A stretch of DNA of 64,000 bases from JAVZLQ01 sp049972525 (GTDB taxonomy: Archaea > Thermoproteota > Bathyarchaeia > Bathyarchaeales > Bathycorpusculaceae). The DNA is taken from the NCBI GenBank assembly GCA_049972525.1, contig JBMFKI010000002.1, positions 1 to 64,000 of the forward strand, written 5' to 3'. Position 1 is the first letter of the stretch. The number at the start of each line of letters is the position of its first letter. Both the position numbers and the translations under genes were made by a program. Shown here in pieces: positions 8,088 to 15,491 of this stretch. The notes under the pieces are model-generated. The model saw only the letters and a list, made by a program, of their open reading frames with translations. It was not told the origin of the DNA and did not search any database.

Positions 8088-9098
8088 ATGTCGGATATTT
8101 CGCCAGAAACATTGTGGCAAATCGACGACAAAGCACTTATGAGGCTTCTTGACGCTAAAGCACTAGCCCCCAAAACTAAGCGTATACGATTTTACGTTCC
8201 AAGCTTCATGTACTACAAAACAAGCTACTATCGCTCTTCACCTAGAGATTTTCCAACAGTCTCCATCACCGGAAAAGGCTGCGCTTTGAAATGTAAACAC
8301 TGCGGCGGAAAAGTTTTGGAAACGATGTATCCAGCTGTGACACCAGAAGAACTTCTAAAACTATGCAAAGCCCTTAAAGATGGTTGGGCTTCAGGTTGCC
8401 TTATAAGTGGTGGTTGTCTACCTGACGGTTCTGTTCCGATTGAAAAATTTTTGGGTGCAATTGAAAGGGTTAAACGTGATTTAGGATTGGTGGTTTTCGT
8501 TCACACGGGCATAATAAGATCTGACACTGCGAGAAGGCTTAGGCTTGCTGGGGTGGATGCTGCCTTAATCGATATTATTGGTTCGGATGAAACAATAAAA
8601 GAAATATACAATTTAAAAGTGAACGTTAAGGATTATGAAAATTCCTTAATGGCTTTACATGATGCTAGAATTGCTTTTGTTCCCCACGTTATTGTTGGTC
8701 TACATTACGGGCAATTGAAAGGCGAGTTTCAAGCCTTAAAACTGATTTCGAAATATAAGCCATCAGCGTTAGTCGTTATTGCCTTCATGCCAATACATGG
8801 AACAGAAATGGCGAATGTTCAGCCGCCGAAACCAATAGACATAGCCCGCGTATTAGCTATAGCAAGGCTCATGTTTCCAACGGTTCCACTTGCCCTTGGA
8901 TGTATGCGACCGAAGGGTAGACATCGCGTAGAAACAGACATATTAGCCGTAAAAGCTGGAGTTGACGCCATAGCCTTTCCAACAGAAGAGGCAATAAGTT
9001 TCGCTGAAAAAGAAGGATACAAAAAAAGTTTCTCCTCCTCCTGCTGCGCACAAATCTATTCAGACGCGTTAAAAGGGTTAGAAGCTGCCTCTTATTGA
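8088..9098 (+). CDS. radical SAM protein (BioB-homologue type), candidate lipoyl synthase partner
   Basis: The 336-residue protein has C65xxxC69xxC72 (GCALKCKHCGG), so it binds a 4Fe-4S cluster and S-adenosylmethionine. It belongs to the archaeal group described as uncharacterised biotin synthase homologues. Near the end is SFSSSCCAQIYS (Ser and Cys at 314-320), which recalls the serine-rich C-terminal motif of bacterial lipoyl synthase. With the BioB-related protein at 6539-7564 it looks like a LipS1/LipS2 pair that inserts sulfur into octanoyl lipoyl domains. No lipoyl-carrier or ligase gene is visible nearby, so this stays a candidate. The 3' end overlaps the convergent 9078-9314 gene by 21 bp. 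Confidence 0.65.
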   Translation: MSDISPETLWQIDDKALMRLLDAKALAPKTKRIRFYVPSFMYYKTSYYRSSPRDFPTVSITGKGCALKCKHCGGKVLETMYPAVTPEELLKLCKALKDGWASGCLISGGCLPDGSVPIEKFLGAIERVKRDLGLVVFVHTGIIRSDTARRLRLAGVDAALIDIIGSDETIKEIYNLKVNVKDYENSLMALHDARIAFVPHVIVGLHYGQLKGEFQALKLISKYKPSALVVIAFMPIHGTEMANVQPPKPIDIARVLAIARLMFPTVPLALGCMRPKGRHRVETDILAVKAGVDAIAFPTEEAISFAEKEGYKKSFSSSCCAQIYSDALKGLEAASY

Positions 9099-9314
9099 AC
9101 GCTTCAAAGTGCTCATAATCTCACTTTTCAACTTTGAATATTGTGCACTGAGCCTTTTTGCATCTTTTTTCGCCATTCCCTGCCGTATTAGCTGTTCTTC
9201 AAAGGCTTTCCTTGTTTTGCGCACCTTCCAGCCAAGAGTAGCCCACAAAATTAGAAGGTTAAATGATAGATAGGCTGTCGAGAGAAAGATGCTGATGATG
9301 CTTCGAATTCTCAT
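9078..9314 (-). CDS. small single-pass membrane protein, unknown
   Basis: The 78-residue protein has one hydrophobic helix at about residues 5-28 and a basic, helical C-terminal half likely to form a coiled coil. I do not recognise a family. It lies 22 bases after the charged protein encoded at 9337-9798, suggesting a two-gene operon, and its last codons overlap the end of the convergent radical SAM gene. Confidence 0.5.
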   Translation of the reverse strand: MRIRSIISIFLSTAYLSFNLLILWATLGWKVRKTRKAFEEQLIRQGMAKKDAKRLSAQYSKLKSEIMSTLKRSIRGSF

Positions 9315-9336
9315 GGTTTACACTTAAATTTGCAGT

Positions 9337-9798
9337 TTAGTCTTCGCCTTTTTCTCTCTCTTCTTCAGGTTCTTCTCTTCGTCTTTTTGCTAATTCCCTC
9401 TCTAAATGCTTGGCGACCTCTTCATCTATTTCTCTGCCAAGTTTTTCAGCGAGCTTTTCTTTAACTTTCTTTGAAACCTCTTCGCTTATCTCCTTGCCAA
9501 TTTTTTCTCTTTCGATTGATTCCTTACCGCTTACAGCTTTTTTCATTACATCTCCGAGGCTTGTGAAAACTGAAACGTAGTTTTCAGTCATTTTGATTGC
9601 TACCTCATCTGGCAATCCTGCATCTTTCAGTTCTTTGTAGAATGCCGCAGCAGCCCTACCCATGTCTCTTCCCGCTTCCTCAGAAAAGACGCTCGCCATT
9701 ATCGACTTTATCAGGTTTGGGACTTCTTTTGAGACAACACTTAAAACTTCCCTTAATTCTTCAACATCTTCCTCTTTTTCTCTTTCTCTTTCACTCAT
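9337..9798 (-). CDS. charged helical protein, unknown
   Basis: The 153-residue product is very rich in Glu and Lys, with long predicted helices. A more ordered middle part (VPNLIKSIMASVF ... YKELKDAGLPDEVAIKMTENYVS) is followed by heptad-like KLAEKLGREIDEEVAKHLEREL. There is no signal peptide. Similar short helical proteins are widespread in archaea without known function. It is probably co-transcribed with the small membrane protein downstream. Confidence 0.6.
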   Translation of the reverse strand: MSEREREKEEDVEELREVLSVVSKEVPNLIKSIMASVFSEEAGRDMGRAAAAFYKELKDAGLPDEVAIKMTENYVSVFTSLGDVMKKAVSGKESIEREKIGKEISEEVSKKVKEKLAEKLGREIDEEVAKHLERELAKRRREEPEEEREKGED

Positions 9799-9872
9799 TT
9801 TCCCACCTCATGAAGAATTAAGGTGTGGACTTCATAGTTATTTATTATGGATAAAAGTGGTCAGTGAACTGG

Positions 9873-10328
9873 TCAGCTTGCAAGTTCGTAAGTGTTTCCG
9901 TAACCTTTAACTCTCTGCACAGCACCTTCTTTTTCTAAACGTTTGAGCCTTTCCCTAATGATCCTTCTTGAGGCTTTTCCACGCATCTTCCTGACTTGAC
10001 GCGTGATCGCTGATATGTTCAGTTTTTCATACAATGCCAAGGCTTGAACTATGCATCTTGCTATGTCATCTTGGACGATCCATTGTTTTTTTAGGTGTTT
10101 TTCAGCCGTTTTTAAGCGTGCGGCAACTTTTAATGGTTCGCCGTAGACGCCTATGCCTATGCGTGTTAGACGCAGGTATGGCGCCAGCTGATCGTATTCT
10201 GGGTTGTTTGTAACAAGTGCTTCTAGGGTTTCAAGCCTCTTTATTATTAAATCCAGCTTTCTGCTTAATTCCTCGATGCTTGAGCTTCCGCTGGTTCCAT
10301 TTTCCTCGCTGTTTCTCTTTTTCATCAT
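9873..10328 (-). CDS. coiled-coil plus winged-helix DNA-binding protein
   Basis: With the start placed at ATG 10328 the protein has about 151 residues. A Ser-rich N-terminus leads to a coiled coil (LSRKLDLIIKRLETLEALV), a middle segment with GIGVYGEPLKVAARLKTAEKHL, and a C-terminal winged helix (ITRQVRKMRGKASRRIIRERL ... GAVQRVKGYGNTYEL). An upstream start at 10376 would overlap the preceding gene, so 10328 is preferred. It follows the DUF998 gene by 10 bases and is likely in its operon. The target is unknown. Confidence 0.6.
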   Translation of the reverse strand: MMKKRNSEENGTSGSSSIEELSRKLDLIIKRLETLEALVTNNPEYDQLAPYLRLTRIGIGVYGEPLKVAARLKTAEKHLKKQWIVQDDIARCIVQALALYEKLNISAITRQVRKMRGKASRRIIRERLKRLEKEGAVQRVKGYGNTYELAS

Positions 10329-10338
10329 TCTCGTTTCA

Positions 10339-10938
10339 TTATTGCTGTTTTGGTTGTTTAAGCATTTTGAAGCCAAGAACTAATGCCCATGCAGAAACAG
10401 TCAGCGAAGTGAGAGTTTCTGGGATGGCGACGCCTTCCCCAAAGCCGACCATGTACTGAAAAATCCATACGGCTATTGCGAATATTGCGGCGATAGATGA
10501 GAATGCCGCCATTTTCCTTTCGCCTTTTCGGATTAGAGCTGTACCTATGAAAAGCATAGCTAACGGGAAAAGTGCAAAGAAGGCTAATGATGCTGGAAAG
10601 TGCGGGGCAGTGTGTTCTGGAAATGCGCCTATAGCCATTAAAGCTATGGCATCAAGCGCAAATAGGAATGCGCCAATTCTCCACGTTAAGCTTTCCTTTA
10701 GGTAATTGTTCACCCCCACTGCGAATACTAGAGCCAGAATTCCACTTATTACTAGGCCGCCGTTAAAAATCGTTGAGGTTGCGCCTTCAACAACTCCTAG
10801 GTCGCTTAGGGCTTTTTCAGTCCAGCTGAATTGTGGATATAGTGCTATTGCTGTTAGTATGCATGTAAACGCTATTATTGGGGTTAGTATTCCGCTGACT
10901 GCTGCTATTTTAAGCCAATAATTCTTATTTTGGTTCAT
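10339..10938 (-). CDS. DUF998-family membrane protein
   Basis: Starting at ATG 10938 the protein has 199 residues and six hydrophobic segments. The N-terminal block GILTPIIAFTCILTAI then YPQFSWTEKALSDLG is the signature of DUF998, a family of archaeal and bacterial integral membrane proteins of unknown function. A longer frame upstream would overlap the DUF763 gene and has no hydrophobic character, so it is not used. Downstream lies a winged-helix gene in the same orientation. Confidence 0.75.
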   Translation of the reverse strand: MNQNKNYWLKIAAVSGILTPIIAFTCILTAIALYPQFSWTEKALSDLGVVEGATSTIFNGGLVISGILALVFAVGVNNYLKESLTWRIGAFLFALDAIALMAIGAFPEHTAPHFPASLAFFALFPLAMLFIGTALIRKGERKMAAFSSIAAIFAIAVWIFQYMVGFGEGVAIPETLTSLTVSAWALVLGFKMLKQPKQQ

Positions 10939-10979
10939 GTCATGTTCGCCTTTTACCCAATAGAAGCGTTTCCAAGGGT

Positions 10980-12122
10980 TTATAACGGTTTTTGTATGTT
11001 TTCTGGAATTATGTTTCGCAATCTTTTTAGTGATTGTATTTTCTCCTTGTCGCCAAGCTTTGCTTCTTGTATTGCACGTTTCAGCATCTGGATTGACTCG
11101 TCCATTGCTCTGCGGTTTACTGGGTATGGGACTCCGTCTTTTCCGCCGTAAGCGAAAGAGTATTTCACAGGGTCTTTCCAACTTGGTTTTTCGCCGTAGA
11201 TTAGTTCCGCGATTAGTGCTAAGCCGCGTACCGTTGCTGGACCTACACCTTTAAAGGCTAATAGTTCTTCGTAGTTGCGTGGCTGGAACTCGTAAACCTC
11301 TTGTAAGGCTTTCCAGTTTATGTTTGTTGGCATGGATAAAACGTCTATTGGGTATTCTTGCCAAGCAGACTCTGGAGTTTTTGGAAGCCACTCTTGAAGT
11401 GATTTTTGGTAGGCTGGGCGAAGCGACATTATCAAGCGCATAATTTTCATTGGCTTTTCTTTTGCTATGTCAACTGAAGCTTTTCTGCAGCCTTCGCTTT
11501 GTTTCGCTGTCATGTCAAGGGCTATTTCACGTTTGACGTCGCCAACAATGGCGCTGTGCGGTTCATTTACAAAGTTTTTTATGTTTTCTGAAAGCCAGTG
11601 GTAGCGCCTAGCTGTTCGATCTTGGGGGCACATGCCCTGCTGGATTACTGCCCACAGTCCATCTTCAGCAACGAAAAATGCGTGGTGGTAAAGCTGATAG
11701 CCCGCTTGTACTGCGGTATTATCCACTTTTGCGCTCATCTTGCTTGCGTAACGCAAATTCTCAGTTTTATCCGTGGAAAAACCGAATTTTTCGCCAACTT
11801 TTTCGATTTCAAGTGGCGCCTGCCTTGAGGCTTTTCCTTTGCCGCCGCAGACAGCTATACCATGCGCTTCTGGGACGATGGCCTGTTTTAAAACGCCAGT
11901 TACAACCGTTGTCACGCCTGAGGAGTGCCAATCATAACCCAAAACGCAGCCCAAAGCCTGAAACCAAAATGGGTCTGAGAGGCGCTTTAGAAACTCGCCG
12001 GTTCCATACTCGTCAACAATTATTGTGACGATTTCTTTGGCTAATTTTTGCATGCGCACAACTAGCCATTTTGGTGCTTTGCCGTAATGAAGTGGAAGCC
12101 GTGCAATTCCTGTTCTCTGCAT
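10980..12122 (-). CDS. DUF763-family protein
   Basis: From ATG 12122 the protein has 380 residues and begins MQRTGIARLPLHYGKAPKWL, the typical N-terminus of DUF763. The DUF763 family is found in archaea and some bacteria. The C-terminal part contains YEELLAFKGVGPATVRGLALIAELIYG, a helix-hairpin-helix-like DNA-binding motif as in DNA glycosylases and repair nucleases, so a nucleic-acid role is plausible. A TATA-like element lies at 12154-12165, between this ATG and the longer upstream frame, which supports the chosen start. Biochemical function is unknown. Confidence 0.8.
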   Translation of the reverse strand: MQRTGIARLPLHYGKAPKWLVVRMQKLAKEIVTIIVDEYGTGEFLKRLSDPFWFQALGCVLGYDWHSSGVTTVVTGVLKQAIVPEAHGIAVCGGKGKASRQAPLEIEKVGEKFGFSTDKTENLRYASKMSAKVDNTAVQAGYQLYHHAFFVAEDGLWAVIQQGMCPQDRTARRYHWLSENIKNFVNEPHSAIVGDVKREIALDMTAKQSEGCRKASVDIAKEKPMKIMRLIMSLRPAYQKSLQEWLPKTPESAWQEYPIDVLSMPTNINWKALQEVYEFQPRNYEELLAFKGVGPATVRGLALIAELIYGEKPSWKDPVKYSFAYGGKDGVPYPVNRRAMDESIQMLKRAIQEAKLGDKEKIQSLKRLRNIIPENIQKPL

Positions 12123-12153
12123 AGGCTTACTCTGTTTATTACCTATTCTTACC

Positions 12154-12165
12154 TTATTTATAAAC
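12154..12165 (-). promoter_or_regulatory. TATA box for the DUF763 gene
   Basis: On the minus strand the segment contains TTTATAAATAAG, about 32-43 bases before ATG 12122. This fits an archaeal promoter and rules against the longer start at 12170. Confidence 0.5.
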
Positions 12166-12284
12166 GTCAAATTTAGGGTTCAACGCGCAATTGAGTTGGA
12201 TAAACAAAAAGTTTACGGAAAAGGTGTTCAAGCCTATCGGAACAGTCCTAATTGTAAACCACATTTTAAGTGCTCATCTTTGAT

Positions 12285-12767
12285 CTACATTGTCCTTTTT
12301 ATCATGTGTCCTTCTCTATCTATTTCGCCTCTTCGTATTCTTGTGGTGGAGATTGGCGCATGATTCTCCGACGGAACCATTTCGATGACTATAATTTCCA
12401 AAGGCTTCAAACCCCTCTTGACCCGCTCCACGTTAATTCTATTAGCCATCGGTTCTGTTTCTCTGCTAACAACCAAAGCCTCAACGCAACCTTCAGACAG
12501 TGTAACGCCGAAAGGGTCATTTAACGGCATAATTTCAGCTCTCTCCAAAAAACCCATTTGACGCAGAAAATCCTTAAGCTCCCTAAGCCTTTCATTGTAT
12601 GGGGCTGTAACATGCGGTTTCGTTAAGCTTTCAACAAGCCTGTCAGAGCATAAGCCTATTAAAACGTGTTCGCCTACCTCAAAAGCCTTCATTAGTAACG
12701 CTTTATGACCTCTATGGAGCTCATCAAAAGTACCACCAACAGCAACTGTTTTAAATTTTCTCTCCAT
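12285..12767 (-). CDS. coaD: phosphopantetheine adenylyltransferase, archaeal type
   Basis: The 160-residue nucleotidyltransferase has GGTFDELHRGH, the HxGH ATP-binding site near the N-terminus, and ISTTRIRRGEID near the C-terminus (the KMSKS-equivalent). These are diagnostic of archaeal and eukaryotic-type PPAT. It converts 4'-phosphopantetheine and ATP to dephospho-CoA. It follows the pantoate kinase gene by 7 bases, so both belong to one CoA-synthesis operon. Confidence 0.9.
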   Translation of the reverse strand: MERKFKTVAVGGTFDELHRGHKALLMKAFEVGEHVLIGLCSDRLVESLTKPHVTAPYNERLRELKDFLRQMGFLERAEIMPLNDPFGVTLSEGCVEALVVSRETEPMANRINVERVKRGLKPLEIIVIEMVPSENHAPISTTRIRRGEIDREGHMIKRTM

Positions 12768-12774
12768 TAGTCAT

Positions 12775-13710
12775 TCATCCTATCAGCCTAGCGCCTTGAA
12801 TATCAACCGGAGCTACGAGAACATTGTTTTCGGGTAAAACGCGCTTAAAAGCTTGCGCCACATTCTCCACATCTTCCAATGTTGTTAAGGCGTGAACAGC
12901 CTCACCAACCATGTTTTGCGCCGCACCCAGGGCACCTGCTTTCTCCGCAAGCTTCACTAAATTGCGAACCCGTTCTGTTGCAAAGCCAGTTTTTTGGGCA
13001 AACTCCCAGCAGCAAGCCAAAAAATTTTCAAGAGAAGGTTCTGAGAGGATTTTCTCCAGTGTTTTTCTTCCCCACCTATTAACGGCTAAACGCTTTTCTT
13101 GTGAAGATAAAACTTCCCTTGTTAAAATTGGTCCAAAAAATCCTGCAACAATTACGTAGTCTGTTGTTATTGGTATGCGGTCTATTATGGCTATTCCGGG
13201 AGCACCTGGTTCAACTGTTATTACGCATCCGCCAAGCATTAATGGACCAACGGTGCCTAAACCAGTCTTGCACTTAACCTCTGCTATATGCGCAATTCTG
13301 CCGAGCTTGTTATAAGTCAAATTTAAGCTTAAAGCCTTTGAAAGTGCTAAGGCGGCAGTTAAGGCTCCAGCAGCGCTTGAGCCGAAACCAGCGCCAATTG
13401 GCACGTCAACCCTATGCTGGATCACTACCTTGTATGGCGTGTCAACTTTTTTTAACAGTACTTCTGCCACAGTCTTGGTGGTCTCAGCTTCAGGCGCAAT
13501 CTTTCCATTTATAAAAACATCAATGCTGTTCATATCATTTTCTTCTACGGAAACTTCTGTTGTTACACCCTTTTGAATTCCGAAGCCTCCGCCTCTCGCT
13601 CCAACCCTCTCTAAGTCTAAAATTGGATTGCCCTCAGGCAATGTGTCACATATTTCAAAGAAGCTTGAAATTCCAGCTGGACTGAAAGCCTTGAAGGATT
13701 TTTTTGTCAA
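12775..13710 (-). CDS. pantoate kinase (PoK), GHMP family
   Basis: The 311-residue GHMP kinase opens with KAFSPAGISSFFEIC and GARGGGFG, which mark archaeal pantoate kinase. The ATP loop VPIGAGFGSSAAG follows. It phosphorylates pantoate to 4-phosphopantoate, the archaeal route to CoA that replaces bacterial pantothenate kinase. The start is TTG at 13710, directly after the TAG of the upstream ECF gene, so translation is probably coupled. CoaD follows by 7 bases. The phosphopantothenate synthetase partner is not in the window. Confidence 0.88.
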   Translation of the reverse strand: MTKKSFKAFSPAGISSFFEICDTLPEGNPILDLERVGARGGGFGIQKGVTTEVSVEENDMNSIDVFINGKIAPEAETTKTVAEVLLKKVDTPYKVVIQHRVDVPIGAGFGSSAAGALTAALALSKALSLNLTYNKLGRIAHIAEVKCKTGLGTVGPLMLGGCVITVEPGAPGIAIIDRIPITTDYVIVAGFFGPILTREVLSSQEKRLAVNRWGRKTLEKILSEPSLENFLACCWEFAQKTGFATERVRNLVKLAEKAGALGAAQNMVGEAVHALTTLEDVENVAQAFKRVLPENNVLVAPVDIQGARLIG

Positions 13711-14487
13711 CTATTTTTCCCTAGTTTCAGTTTTATGGGAATTTTTCAGCGATGGATATGCCTTATAACAAGCTTTTATGATCGGTGGGCCTAGTAGAAG
13801 GATGAATGGGATTTCCGTGGCGAATGTCCAAACGAATATTATGGGTATAAACGAAGATGGTATGGGATTTTTGAAATAGCCTTGTGGAGAGAAGAATATT
13901 TGGCTGTAAGCCCAAACGACAACGGCTATTATTGCGCTTCCAACTCCCAATCCTGTGACTGAACCAACTCCATAATTTTTCCATTCTGGCCACAGCTTGG
14001 CAATCACTAGAGTGATGAGCAAACTAGCAACAACCGTCAGAATAAACAGGATAATAATTTCTGAGGAAGAAAAAGTGCCAGCGAAGTAAGCAACAGATTC
14101 TGATGGTGACAAAACTGTTGGCAACAATATACCAGTGGCGATGATCACGCTTCCCATAACTGCGCTTGAACCTATCTTTTTCCAATCAAGTGTAGAACGC
14201 GAAATGTAGCCTAAAATGAAGAACCCAGTAAAATTAGCTGTAACACCAGCTGACAAACTAAGCAGTGCGTCTCCATGGAACAGCATGTCTCTGATAAAAA
14301 TGCCAATTGCAGCGCCTATGCCTCCAGTTAAGGGTCCAAACAAAACAGCAAAAACTGCAGGTATAACGGCTGCAGGCCAAAATGCAACTCCGCCAACTGT
14401 TATGCCTAAATCAGTTAAGCGTCCAACTACTGCATATAATGCTGCGCAGACCCCGATCATTGCAACATCTGAAGTTTTCATTTTCAT
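13711..14487 (-). CDS. ECF transporter S-component-like membrane protein, possibly for a CoA precursor
   Basis: From ATG 14487 (MKMKTSDVAMIGVCAALYAVVG) the protein has 258 residues and about six membrane helices, in the arrangement of substrate-binding S-components of energy-coupling-factor vitamin transporters. A GGGCGAAAGG stretch just before this ATG supports it over the longer frame starting at 14571. Its stop touches the TTG start of pantoate kinase and CoaD follows, so a pantoate, pantothenate or pantetheine-type substrate is a reasonable guess. No ECF ATPase or T-component is nearby, so it would share a common module. Confidence 0.7.
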   Translation of the reverse strand: MKMKTSDVAMIGVCAALYAVVGRLTDLGITVGGVAFWPAAVIPAVFAVLFGPLTGGIGAAIGIFIRDMLFHGDALLSLSAGVTANFTGFFILGYISRSTLDWKKIGSSAVMGSVIIATGILLPTVLSPSESVAYFAGTFSSSEIIILFILTVVASLLITLVIAKLWPEWKNYGVGSVTGLGVGSAIIAVVVWAYSQIFFSPQGYFKNPIPSSFIPIIFVWTFATEIPFILLLGPPIIKACYKAYPSLKNSHKTETREK

Positions 14488-14809
14488 CCTTTCGCCCTTA
14501 TGAGTTCTCCAGAGAACCTTTTCTAAATAAGAGTTTTCTATGGATTGTTTAAACTTGTTTAAATTTTCCATGCTTTTTACCGAACCATACTAAATTTGGC
14601 TATTTGCGCTTTCTGAAAAATTTTGCCACAATCGCGGTGTTCGCCTGTGACATGCTCAAAGCCAGCGCGCGCATCAACATTTTGAATTGAAAAGTGAAGA
14701 GTTTTCGGCTGAAAATTCAAACATCATAAATACCAGAGCTAACATAATCTAAACTCCAGAGAGAAGTTTAAAGAGTGGCGAACTGCGATGCTGAAACTTC
14801 AAAGAAAAT
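14488..14809. other. intergenic region between the divergent ECF operon and the MNT gene
   Basis: No gene is supported here. On the ECF side two near-identical elements, GTTTAAAC at 14547-14554 and GTTTAAAT at 14557-14564, are spaced by exactly 10 bp and could be promoter elements or a regulator site. On the other side CATAAATACC at about 14725 is a weak TATA candidate for the nucleotidyltransferase gene. Confidence 0.35.
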
Positions 14810-15172
14810 ATGAGAATGTTCTGGAAACTTTCAGAGAGAGTGCTGAATGAGTTAGGCGACAGAATCCAGTCAATAGTCGTCTACGGTTCAATAGCCAGGG
14901 GCGAGGCAACAAAAGACAGCGATATTGACGTTTTGGTGGTGAGCAGAGATAAGAAGGACGAAGAGAAAGTTTCGGATGTCAGCTATGAAGTTGATTTTGA
15001 GAATGATTTTGAAACTTTCATAATGCCTATTCACCTCACAGGGGACGAGTTTGAACACAGAGTTAAGATAGGCTCACCATTCATTTTTGAAATTTTGAAA
15101 GAGGGCGTGGTTTTATATGACGATGGAACCTTCCAAAGAATACGTGAGAAAATGTTTAGAGGTAGCGGATGA
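14810..15172 (+). CDS. MNT-domain nucleotidyltransferase (antitoxin of an MNT/HEPN pair)
   Basis: The 120-residue protein is a minimal nucleotidyltransferase with the GSxxRGE...DxD core (Gly26-Ser27, Asp38, Asp40). Such MntA proteins inactivate a partner HEPN ribonuclease by adding AMP. The partner gene overlaps its 3' end but is broken (15123-15460), so this copy is an orphan or is decaying. The ATG at 14810 has no clear ribosome-binding site; a Met two codons later is an alternative. Confidence 0.8.
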   Translation: MRMFWKLSERVLNELGDRIQSIVVYGSIARGEATKDSDIDVLVVSRDKKDEEKVSDVSYEVDFENDFETFIMPIHLTGDEFEHRVKIGSPFIFEILKEGVVLYDDGTFQRIREKMFRGSG

Positions 15173-15460
15173 GTTTCTGGAGGATGCCAGACTATGCTTA
15201 ACACGTTTGAGGCTAAAGGAATCAGCCCTCCAAAAACTCACAAAGGTTTAAGAGAACTCTTAGGAAGAGAGGTCATCAAAGGTGGGTTATTGAAAAAGGA
15301 GTTCGGAAAAGACTTAAGCAAAGCATTCGAGATGAGGCAGGCAAGCACCTACGATATATACGCAAACTATGGCGAAGAAGAGGTCAGCATAATGGTGGAT
15401 AAGGCTGAACAGTTCGTAAAGAAGATAAAGGAATTGCTAAAAACTCTACACCTTTCATAA
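15123..15460 (+). pseudogene. HEPN-domain toxin gene with internal deletion and frameshift
   Basis: The first part reads from ATG 15123 (MEPSKEYVRKCLEVADEFLED), a typical HEPN N-terminus overlapping the MNT gene by 50 bp. It ends early in its own frame. The C-terminal HEPN part (FEAKGISPPKTHKGL ... STYDIYANYG) resumes in another frame from about 15206. The ~20-30 residues that normally link these, including the AYYAxF-type helix, are missing. So the gene lost its core by a deletion that also shifted the frame, and toxin function is unlikely. Confidence 0.65.
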
Positions 15461-15491
15461 AACATTTTAGTTTATGAAGGAGTTTTAGTTG

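Noticed and set aside
10939..11181. Upstream extension of the DUF998 gene
   Set aside because: The added residues are basic and soluble and lie wholly within the DUF763 gene; the DUF998 N-terminus begins at 10938.
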